Source: RGIG3009 sp045601465 (GTDB taxonomy: Bacteria > Bacillota > Clostridia > Oscillospirales > Acutalibacteraceae). Taken from it: a DNA stretch of 12,182 bases. Shown in pieces: positions 1 through 4,825 of the stretch. The first letter of the stretch is position 1. The number at the start of each line of letters is the position of its first letter. The notes beneath the pieces are model-generated. The model was not told the DNA's origin and made no database searches. It worked only from the letters and a program-made list of their open reading frames with translations. The DNA lies in assembly GCA_045601465.1 (NCBI GenBank), contig JAZRZU010000107.1:1-12182 (forward strand). The letters are read 5' to 3'. The position numbers and the translations under genes were made by a program.

Positions 1-285
1 GAAAATATCCGGGAATACCGTTTACAGCGTCTGTACAGCCCGCCACGGCATTTTTATATCAAATGAATGAAATTAGCTTGGCAAAGTAAAAATCGGTTTT
101 AGATACCATACAAACGAATTAAAAGGCATACCATGTTTTAAAAAGCGTTTTCCGGGGATATAGCGCAATATCTGAAGTGCCGTTTCCGGGGCTTGTAATA
201 GGCCGTAAACCGTTTTTTAGACATGGGATAATATAACAATACTAAACGGGGCGTTTCCGGCGTTCTACGGGCTGTTTTTCGGCAT
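1..285. other. Intergenic stretch, no convincing gene
   Basis: I see no supportable gene here. The stretch holds three copies of a CGTTT(T)CCGG motif at 146-157, 181-191 and 252-260, a small hairpin (GATAT at 157-161 with ATATC at 168-172), and a 28-codon leftward ORF (138-224) that lacks a ribosome binding site. It lies beyond the terminator of the leftward operon, so it is probably a spacer between transcription units. Whatever gene lies to its left is outside the window. Confidence 0.5.
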
Positions 286-314
286 AAAAAAAACCGGGGA
301 TTTTTGCCCCGGCC
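286..314 (-). terminator. Intrinsic terminator of the leftward operon
   Basis: Read on the minus strand, a perfect 6-bp GC stem (CCGGGG with CCCCGG, positions 294-299 and 307-312) closes a 7-nt loop and is followed by eight consecutive T residues. It begins a few bases after the stop codon of the 318-671 gene, the expected place for the end of this operon. A shorter T run (315-319) on the other side means it could also work weakly in the plus direction, but no rightward gene precedes it. Confidence 0.9.
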
Positions 315-317
315 TTT

Positions 318-671
318 TTAACCCTCTTTCAACTTTTCTATTTCATAATCAATTTTTAGTTTGTCTTTTTCAAGCTTTAGCAATTCGCGCGATAATTGCA
401 ACCGTTTGTTTTCGCTTTTCGCGTCGTCAAGCGCGCACTGCACAACGTCGCAATGCAGCGATGTGTAATATCTGACGTTTTCTAAATATTGCAATTCTTT
501 TTTTCGGCCGTTTTCCGCGTCGTTTGAATTGCAATAATTCGCGTCGTTTTCCATAGGATCCGCGATATTGTATTGCGGCCGGTTGCGCGCTTTTATAACG
601 GCCGTTTTTATTAGCTTGTAAAATATCCATAGCAAAACCAAAAATAATAAAGGCCTTACGCTTTCATTCAT
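318..671 (-). CDS. Small membrane-anchored coiled-coil protein, unknown function
   Basis: A protein of 117 aa that I do not recognise as a named family. Seen in the sequence: a short N-terminus (MNESVRP), one hydrophobic segment at about residues 8-26 (LLFLVLLWIFYKLIK), a polar middle part, and a charged, probably coiled-coil C-terminal half rich in Leu, Lys and Glu. This suggests an N-terminal membrane anchor with a cytoplasmic helical tail, an architecture common among small phage accessory or spanin-like proteins, though I see no lipobox. I chose the ATG at 669-671 because AAAGGGGTGG lies just upstream. An in-frame TTG at 690-692 would add seven residues but has no such site. The gene is second in an operon with the GP88-like gene, whose stop lies 17 bp upstream of this start, and a terminator follows directly. 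The link to the GP88-like protein is by context only. Confidence 0.75.
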   Translation of the reverse strand: MNESVRPLLFLVLLWIFYKLIKTAVIKARNRPQYNIADPMENDANYCNSNDAENGRKKELQYLENVRYYTSLHCDVVQCALDDAKSENKRLQLSRELLKLEKDKLKIDYEIEKLKEG

Positions 672-688
672 GTTTGCCACCCCTTTAA

Positions 689-1426
689 TCAATGCATTTT
701 AAAACATACGGTTTCGCCTGATTTTACTTTCCAACATCCCAAACCAAAGCAAGCGCATTCAAAACAATTACCACCGCACATTTTATATTTTTCCGGCAGC
801 GTGTCCGGCGTAAAATCTACTTTATCAAATTCAATCGCAAGGCTTTCCGGAATTTCATAAGGGTTTACCGGATCTAAATTTTCCCATGCCGAAAAGATAA
901 CACGCAAGTTTTCCGGCAGCTTGCCATTTTCTGAAATCCATGTGTTGACGATCTCAAACCGTTTTGTAAATACCAGTATTTCACAATGCGGATTATTGAT
1001 TGCGCTTGCTACCATGTTTTCGAAATATGCCGGATTTAAAATATCGCCGGAAACATGATACCGGAAATATCTAACCGTTTTCAGATACACATTGATTTCA
1101 TTGAAATACTTTTCCGGATCGATAATGGCAATTGCCTGATTGATTGCATAGCTTGCTAACACATTACTATAAACATTTGCAATTTTGGCAGCGTAACATT
1201 TTTTACCGCAAGTTGTACCGCATACGCCCGGGCAGCTTATAAACGGTACCAAACTAACGGACGGAACATCACCCATTTTCCGATTGCCTTTGGAAAACTT
1301 TACATGGTAACTATCCGGATCGGCTTTATAATCAGACATTGCTTTTCTTAAAGCCGAAGTAAACTTGCTAATGATTTTTTCCGTGTAGTATCCTTTACCG
1401 TTGACATTTTTTTGATTGCGTGACAT
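689..1426 (-). CDS. GP88-like cysteine-cluster phage protein
   Basis: A protein of 245 aa resembling the phage GP88 family (named after mycobacteriophage gene product 88), recognised from memory rather than by search. Seen: an N-terminal cysteine ladder CPGVCGTTCGKKCY with Cys at 65, 69, 73 and 77 (every fourth residue); a central YHVSGDIL motif (about 123-130); LVFTKRF (about 151-157); FSAW (178-181); and a second Cys cluster CGGNCFECACFGLGC at 217-231 with a last Cys at 241. Two separated Cys clusters suggest a bound metal or iron-sulfur cluster. The SGD motif and the TK motif are shared by many phage homologues whose biochemical role is not established. AAAAGGGG at 1437-1444 sits 10 nt before the ATG. 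It is the first gene of a leftward operon, transcribed away from the structural genes, so it is probably an early or accessory function. Family assignment is moderately sure and activity unknown. Confidence 0.7.
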   Translation of the reverse strand: MSRNQKNVNGKGYYTEKIISKFTSALRKAMSDYKADPDSYHVKFSKGNRKMGDVPSVSLVPFISCPGVCGTTCGKKCYAAKIANVYSNVLASYAINQAIAIIDPEKYFNEINVYLKTVRYFRYHVSGDILNPAYFENMVASAINNPHCEILVFTKRFEIVNTWISENGKLPENLRVIFSAWENLDPVNPYEIPESLAIEFDKVDFTPDTLPEKYKMCGGNCFECACFGLGCWKVKSGETVCFKMH

Positions 1427-1484
1427 AATAATAATACCCCTTTTCTAAATATTGCCTTGGATCGGCTTTTTGGTTAAGGGATCC

Positions 1485-1518
1485 GCCCGGTTCCGCTGCA
1501 ACGGTTCCGGGCTTTTTT
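1485..1518 (+). terminator. Rightward terminator-like hairpin
   Basis: GCCCGG (1485-1490) pairs perfectly with CCGGGC (1507-1512). Inside it, CCG (1493-1495) pairs with CGG (1502-1504) across a symmetric TT/TT internal loop, with a 6-nt apical loop. Six T residues follow at 1513-1518, so as an RNA terminator it points right. No rightward gene lies upstream in the window, so it would stop antisense transcription coming out of the GP88-like gene, or end a small RNA. On the minus strand the same hairpin would sit in the 5' leader of the GP88-like mRNA. Confidence 0.6.
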
Positions 1519-1534
1519 ATTTCCCTCTGATAAT

Positions 1535-1563
1535 ATGATACTACAGTCTATTGCAAAACGCAA
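1535..1563 (-). promoter_or_regulatory. Candidate leftward promoter near the GP88-like gene
   Basis: On the minus strand TTGCGT (1558-1563) and TATCAT (1535-1540) are separated by exactly 17 nt, a fair sigma-A-type match (-10 five of six). It would start transcription around 1528, about 100 nt before the GP88-like ATG, and would place the 1485-1512 hairpin in the leader. It is the closest promoter candidate to that gene, but weaker in consensus than the one at 1909-1937. Confidence 0.4.
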
Positions 1564-1724
1564 GCGGAAATTGTATTAATATCCATTAAAAATATTGAAT
1601 AATATAATGCAATTATCTGATTGATTGCGCGCAATTCGCGACGCACCAAAAAACCAGGCGTATTATACGATCTGTAAATCATTCATGGTATTTTTACTAT
1701 CTGTATTTTTGTCTTGGCATGAAA

Positions 1725-1742
1725 TGCTAAACCGTTTTAGCA
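1725..1742. promoter_or_regulatory. Palindrome, possible operator
   Basis: TGCTAAA (1725-1731) and TTTAGCA (1736-1742) form a perfect 7-bp inverted repeat around CCGT. It lies inside the noncoding region, downstream of the strong leftward promoter at 1909-1937. The size and symmetry suit a dimeric DNA-binding protein, but no regulator gene is visible nearby, so the operator role is inference. Confidence 0.35.
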
Positions 1743-1816
1743 ATATCCGCAACAATAGCATGTTGAATTGCCATATTTTGACACGGCTTTGCTGCCGGAT
1801 CGTGATACACAATAAA

Positions 1817-1862
1817 TTATGTAAACTAAAGCGTTTCGCTATTAGCGTGTTATGTAAACTAA
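1817..1862. repeat. Pair of 13-bp direct repeats
   Basis: TTATGTAAACTAA occurs identically at 1817-1829 and 1850-1862, 33 bp apart start to start (about three helical turns), so bound proteins would lie on the same face of the DNA. The spacer contains further GCG-flanked short inversions (GCGTTTCGCTATTAGCG). The pair sits 50-90 bp downstream of the leftward promoter at 1909-1937, suggesting paired binding sites for a regulator. No bound protein can be named. Confidence 0.5.
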
Positions 1863-1908
1863 CAGCGCCAAAGCACAACATATAGTATTAATAACGCCAG
1901 GACAACAC

Positions 1909-1937
1909 AATATATAGCAAACGTCAAAAATTGTCAA
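1909..1937 (-). promoter_or_regulatory. Strong leftward sigma-A-type promoter
   Basis: On the minus strand TTGACA (1932-1937) is a perfect -35 box, followed after exactly 17 nt by TATATT (1909-1914), a five-of-six -10 box. Transcription would start near 1902 and run left, through the 13-bp repeats and the palindrome, toward the GP88-like gene at 1426. That gives either a leader of about 475 nt or a separate noncoding transcript. GC(A/T)AACGTCAAAA occurs twice here (1917-1929, 1977-1989; 60 bp apart); the first copy lies inside the promoter spacer, a plausible repressor site. Confidence 0.65.
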
Positions 1938-1999
1938 TTATACAAAACAGTTATTTTGTTCAATAGACCATTTTTTGCTAACGTCAAAACCTGGCATAA

Positions 2000-2079
2000 A
2001 ACCCTAATACCTACGGGGTTAGTAGGCAATCGGATTTCCGCTCTGGTAACCCCCTAAACCACCGAAAAAACAAAAGGGG
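2000..2079 (+). ncRNA. Candidate pseudoknotted regulatory RNA leader
   Basis: CCTAC (2010-2014) pairs with GTAGG (2022-2026), leaving a 7-nt loop GGGGTTA (2015-2021) that is perfectly complementary to TAACCCC at 2047-2053: an H-type pseudoknot with a 20-nt crossing linker that holds a small CGG/CCG hairpin (2031-2040). The same segments have competing partners: AACCC at 2000-2004 can pair with GGGTT, and CCCCT at 2051-2055 can pair with AGGGG at 2075-2079, which is itself a Shine-Dalgarno-like sequence. Such alternating pairing is typical of regulatory leaders. No known riboswitch class is recognised, and the gap between the first stem strand and the second stem is zero, so one pair may have to open. 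Confidence 0.35.
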
Positions 2080-2383
2080 CATAAAAAATTGCAAGGAAGA
2101 GCCGAATGCGATCAGGACCAGGCAGATATGTAGTAAGGACGGCCATTGGCACGGCACGCATGGCACAACAATGAGGTCAATGCATATAAAGTTGTGAAAA
2201 AGAACGCAAAAATATGCAGAAAAAAGTGAATAATATGCAGATCACGCACACACGGCTGAAAAATCCTAAATGTACGAGAAGTTTTAAGACGGGCCGAAGG
2301 AAGCCATAGAGATCAGGTGTATAATCAAGGTGGTCATGGTTTGGCTTAAGACGGTCAAATAAGGTCAAGGCGAGGTAATTGAG

Positions 2384-2584
2384 ATGGCGATGAAGTACAT
2401 AGATGGAGACGGCAACGAAATGGAAGTGATCAACATGGACGAATACGACACCGAAGAGATTTACGAAGGATGCACCGTACAGGTTCTGAGGAACAGCAAG
2501 ACGGGCGCCATAAGTTATGGCTGGTGGATCGGCGGTATAGAGGATATGCCTGTTATTGGCAATCCCTACGGTCTGCTGAGTTAG
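2384..2584 (+). CDS. Small acidic phage protein, unknown function
   Basis: A protein of 66 aa. Seen: an acidic N-terminal half (IDGDGNEMEV, MDEYDTEEIYEG) and a C-terminal half with VQVLRNSKTG and SYGWWIGG, which looks like a short beta-rich fold. Similar small proteins with a conserved Trp pair occur in Clostridiales prophages in my memory, without an assigned function. Start chosen at ATG 2384 with GGCGAGG about 9 nt upstream; an internal ATG two codons later is possible. It is the first rightward gene, 300 bp ahead of the large terminase, and is closed off by its own terminator, so it is probably transcribed separately from the structural genes. It occupies the place where a small terminase often lies, but it is much shorter than TerS and shows no helix-turn-helix or oligomerisation helix that I can recognise, so I do not call it TerS. 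Confidence 0.6.
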   Translation: MAMKYIDGDGNEMEVINMDEYDTEEIYEGCTVQVLRNSKTGAISYGWWIGGIEDMPVIGNPYGLLS

Positions 2585-2603
2585 GCGCTGCGGACGCGCC
2601 ATC

Positions 2604-2637
2604 AAAAGCGCGGAACGCAAAGCGCTTCTTTTTTATT
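2604..2637 (+). terminator. Intrinsic terminator after the small acidic gene
   Basis: AAGCGC (2606-2611) pairs with GCGCTT (2622-2627) around a 10-nt loop and is followed by a T-rich tract CTTTTTTATTTATTC. It lies about 20 bp after the stop codon of the 66-aa gene, as expected for its terminator. Confidence 0.65.
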
Positions 2638-2660
2638 TATTCTTTTATACGAACGTAGTG

Positions 2661-2682
2661 AGTATATATTTATTATTATATA
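2661..2682. other. AT-rich tract beside the iteron array
   Basis: Twenty-one of 22 bases are A or T, with ATATAT at both ends (2664-2669 and 2677-2682). It directly abuts the first TGTGTC cluster. An easily melted tract next to iterons is the layout of iteron-type replication origins, but it is also common in promoter regions, so its role is open. Confidence 0.5.
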
Positions 2683-2724
2683 TGTGTCGAAGTTTGTGTC
2701 GTTCTTTGTGTCGCTGATTGTGTC
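2683..2724 (+). repeat. Iteron cluster 1: four TGTGTC repeats, 12-bp period
   Basis: TGTGTC starts at 2683, 2695, 2707 and 2719, each exactly 12 bp apart. Three of the four are preceded by TT or AT and all are followed by G. A partly inverted half-site (CGACA at 2738-2742) follows. The strict spacing with variable bases in between points to a phased array of protein binding sites rather than a coding repeat: the frame that gives repeated Cys-Arg codons stops after 11 codons. Confidence 0.8.
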
Positions 2725-2786
2725 GGTCGGCATTTTGCGACAACGATTTTTCCTTAGAGCTTACTGGCTTTTTTTGACGTTGAGTT

Positions 2787-2828
2787 TGTGTCACTAATTG
2801 TGTCAAAGTTTGTGTCAAAGTTTGTGTC
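2787..2828 (+). repeat. Iteron cluster 2: four TGTGTC repeats, 12-bp period
   Basis: TGTGTC starts at 2787, 2799, 2811 and 2823, again exactly 12 bp apart, with the 12-mer TTTGTGTCAAAG repeated identically in tandem. It lies 68 bp from the last repeat of cluster 1 and ends 64 bp before the large terminase start codon. The position fits a packaging initiation (pac or cos) binding site, an operator for the terminase promoter, or a replication origin. Confidence 0.8.
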
Positions 2829-2832
2829 GCTC

Positions 2833-2862
2833 TTGTAAAAGTTGCGAAAGCAGAATTATGAT
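2833..2862 (+). promoter_or_regulatory. Weak promoter candidate for the large terminase
   Basis: TTGTAA (2833-2838) and TATGAT (2857-2862) are separated by 18 nt. The match is only moderate. It is attractive because the upstream gene ends in a terminator, so the terminase needs a promoter of its own, and because this one directly follows the second iteron cluster, which could then act as operator. Confidence 0.3.
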
Positions 2863-2892
2863 TCTTATGGCTTTAGGAGTGGTTTTGCTTAG

Positions 2893-4632
2893 ATGAATAT
2901 AGAAAAATTGATTGTACGGCTTGCTGAAGAAGGCGCGCATGGGGACATTGCTGCGCTTGAAGACGCAATCCAGCTTTGTTATAACTTGCGAGAGGAAAAT
3001 CAGATCACGGTTGCAAACGGCAAGGAACCGGATAAGGTAATCTACGATGAAGTTAATTTTGCCAAAGCACATGAAGGGATAACGAAGATCCGGTCTGCGT
3101 GTCTTGAGTGTATGCGCAATGGCGGTGGGCAAGACGCTGTGGACTTATATTACAAGACCCACCTGTTTGACGCGCCGTTTGTGTTTGACAGCTTTATGCT
3201 GTACATTGAAAAGAACCGCCAGCCGGAGCGCCAGTACTGGCTGCCGAGAAGAAAGAAACTGTTGTATTTGGCCGAAGCGTTGCAAGATTTGGAGTACGAC
3301 AAACTGGACGAACTGTTTTTGTCAATGCCGCCGAGAATCGGGAAGTCCACTCTGATAATGTTTTTCTGCATCTGGGTTATGCTTCGGAATTCAGAACGGA
3401 GTAATCTTTACTGTTCGTACACGCAGAGTGTTGTCGAGACGTTCTATAACGGTCTTCTTGAAATATTTAATGACCCTGTGACCTACAAATGGCGTGAAGT
3501 GTTTCCTACGGCCAAGATTGCAAGCACGAACAGCAAGGAAATGACGCTGAACATTGACCGCCGGAAGAGATACTCCAGTATCACGGTAAAATCTCTTTGG
3601 GGATCTCTGAACGGTTCCTGTGATATTGGTGGCAGCGGAGACAATAACGGATACCTTATCGGTGACGACTTGATTTCCGGCATTGAAGAGGCAATGAGTA
3701 AAGACCGTCTTGATAAGGCGTATCTTCAGGTTACTAACAACCTTCTGCCGAGAGATAACACCGGAAACGCCAAGAAACTTTGGATTGGCACAAGGTGGGC
3801 ACAGGGTGATCCGTATGGCAGACGATTAGAGTTGCTTGAAAATGACGAGCACTTCAAAGGCCATAGATGGAAAGTCATTAATGTTCCGGCTCTTGATGAT
3901 AACGACGAGAGCAATTTTGACTATGACTATGGGATCGGGTTCACAACCGAGGCATACAAGCGTATTCGCGCGCAATTTGAACGAAACAATACTTACGCCG
4001 ATTGGTGCGCACAGTACATGGGGGTTCCGATAGATCGCGTCGGAAGCGTGTTTGAACCTGATGATTTGAGGTACTTTAACGGCAACTTGCCAGACCAGGA
4101 TCCCGATAGGATTTATATGGCCGTAGACCCGGCGTGGGGCGGTGGAGACTACGTCGCGGCGCCGGTATGCTATCAATACGACGACGACATTTACATTCCT
4201 GACGTGGTGTATGACAACCGTGACAAGTTTGTAACATGGAGCTTACTCGTGGCAGCCATTGAAAAATGGCACGTTCAGGCGGTTACGGTTGAGGCAACGA
4301 AAGCGACGTCATCGTACTCGGAAGGATTGTCCGATAGGCTGAAGCAAAAAGGGATTAAAATCAATGTCACCTCATCAACAAAGAACTGGACGATGACCGG
4401 AAAGACGCAGCGCATCTTTGACAAGGCACCGGACATTCGCCAGCGCATGATCTTCTTGGCTTCGGGCAACCGATCAAAAGACTACGAACGGTTCATGGCA
4501 AATGTCTATGCCTTCAAGATCACCGGAAACGTCAAAAAGCAGAGCGATGACGCGCCAGACTCCCTTGCACAGGCAATCAATATGGCGTTTTTCGCTCCGG
4601 CAAAAGTAGTCGTAATGAACAGGTTTTTCTAA
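2893..4632 (+). CDS. terL: Phage terminase large subunit
   Basis: A 579-aa ATPase-nuclease that translocates phage DNA through the portal into the procapsid and cuts it. Seen in order: an N-terminal extension of about 100 residues; PERQYWLPRRK (111-121); Walker A PPRIGKS at 146-152 (Ile where the family usually has His, Gly or Thr); a Walker B-like YLIGDDLI at 254-261; GTRWAQGDPYGRR at 299-311, the typical motif after the ATPase core; and a C-terminal RNase H-fold nuclease with VDPAWGGGDY (411-420), VTVEATK (464-470) and DDAPDSLA (552-559), carrying the expected acidic metal ligands. The length is normal for terminases of this type in Clostridiales phages. AGGAGTGG ends 10 nt before the ATG. 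No small subunit gene is visible upstream in the window; instead there is the iteron array. The gene ends 170 bp before the promoter-bearing gap to the portal. Confidence 0.95.
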   Translation: MNIEKLIVRLAEEGAHGDIAALEDAIQLCYNLREENQITVANGKEPDKVIYDEVNFAKAHEGITKIRSACLECMRNGGGQDAVDLYYKTHLFDAPFVFDSFMLYIEKNRQPERQYWLPRRKKLLYLAEALQDLEYDKLDELFLSMPPRIGKSTLIMFFCIWVMLRNSERSNLYCSYTQSVVETFYNGLLEIFNDPVTYKWREVFPTAKIASTNSKEMTLNIDRRKRYSSITVKSLWGSLNGSCDIGGSGDNNGYLIGDDLISGIEEAMSKDRLDKAYLQVTNNLLPRDNTGNAKKLWIGTRWAQGDPYGRRLELLENDEHFKGHRWKVINVPALDDNDESNFDYDYGIGFTTEAYKRIRAQFERNNTYADWCAQYMGVPIDRVGSVFEPDDLRYFNGNLPDQDPDRIYMAVDPAWGGGDYVAAPVCYQYDDDIYIPDVVYDNRDKFVTWSLLVAAIEKWHVQAVTVEATKATSSYSEGLSDRLKQKGIKINVTSSTKNWTMTGKTQRIFDKAPDIRQRMIFLASGNRSKDYERFMANVYAFKITGNVKKQSDDAPDSLAQAINMAFFAPAKVVVMNRFF

Positions 4633-4687
4633 TTTTCCTAAATGTAGGTTTTCTTGTCATAAATACCCACGAAAATCCGGCTTTTTG

Positions 4688-4696
4688 TGGTATAAT
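4688..4696 (+). promoter_or_regulatory. Extended -10 promoter before the portal gene
   Basis: TGGTATAAT is a perfect extended -10 element (TGnTATAAT). No good -35 box lies 16-18 nt upstream, which is tolerable for an extended -10 promoter. Transcription would start near 4703 and give a leader of about 120 nt ahead of the portal. It lies in one of the few real gaps of the late module, so the head and tail genes may be expressed separately from the terminase. Confidence 0.6.
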
Positions 4697-4707
4697 GGCT
4701 ATAACCC

Positions 4708-4797
4708 GGAGTGGGATATTACACGTTAACACGAATCTTTCTCATAGTACTCCTTTCGACCGCGCCCATCCGGTAATAGGTGGGCACCTCTCTTTTT
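4708..4797 (+). promoter_or_regulatory. Structured portal leader with terminator-like hairpin
   Basis: Within the leader made from the extended -10 promoter, GGAGT (4708-4712) can pair with ACTCC (4749-4753), and GCCCA (4764-4768) pairs with TGGGC (4781-4785), strengthened by an inner CC/GG. The second hairpin is followed by a U-rich tract (CUCUCUUUUU, up to 4797) before the portal start. This resembles an attenuator, although the U run begins eight bases after the stem, so termination may be inefficient or absent. Confidence 0.35.
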
Positions 4798-4825
4798 AAA
4801 ATCTTTGGAACAACGGGGCGATTTA

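Larger units (their letters stand above)
1520..2383. other. Long control region between diverging gene sets
   Basis: This stretch of about 860 bp between the leftward operon and the first rightward gene carries no convincing protein gene. Two overlapping opposite-strand ORFs (1625-1885 and 1663-1881) lack ribosome binding sites and plausible composition. The left part is AT-rich with short direct and inverted repeats and leftward promoter candidates. From about 2000 a foldable RNA segment begins, and from about 2085 the plus strand is purine-rich with several very short ORFs. The overall look is a divergent regulatory region. Confidence 0.6.

Noticed and set aside
138..224. 28-aa leftward micro-ORF (starting MSKKRFTAYY)
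   Set aside because: The start is preceded by AT-rich sequence without a ribosome binding site, and it lies beyond the operon terminator. It is too short to judge by codon use.
1625..1885. 86-aa rightward and 72-aa leftward ORFs overlapping on opposite strands (1625-1885, 1663-1881)
   Set aside because: Neither has a ribosome binding site. Their compositions (many Cys, Ile, Arg, no recognisable pattern) look like translated AT-rich noncoding DNA, and they cover repeats and operator-like palindromes.
2177..2620. 147-aa leftward ORF across the 66-aa gene
   Set aside because: It runs through the terminator hairpin and the antisense of the better supported 66-aa gene, has low-complexity Phe/Leu/His runs, and lacks a supported start.
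2682..2717. Repeat array read as a short coding repeat (repeated Ser-Leu-Cys-Arg codons)
   Set aside because: The frame stops after 11 codons. The second cluster in its best frame has no start codon after an upstream stop, and there is no ribosome binding site.
2683..2828. TGTGTC arrays read as a CRISPR
   Set aside because: The repeated core is only 6-8 bp with 4-6 bp between copies, far too short for repeats of 23-40 bp with spacers of similar size. No cas gene is present.
4805..4825. Upstream TTG start for the portal, adding seven residues
   Set aside because: It follows the U-rich tract of the leader hairpin with no Shine-Dalgarno sequence, whereas GTG at 4826 has GGGGCG at the right distance.
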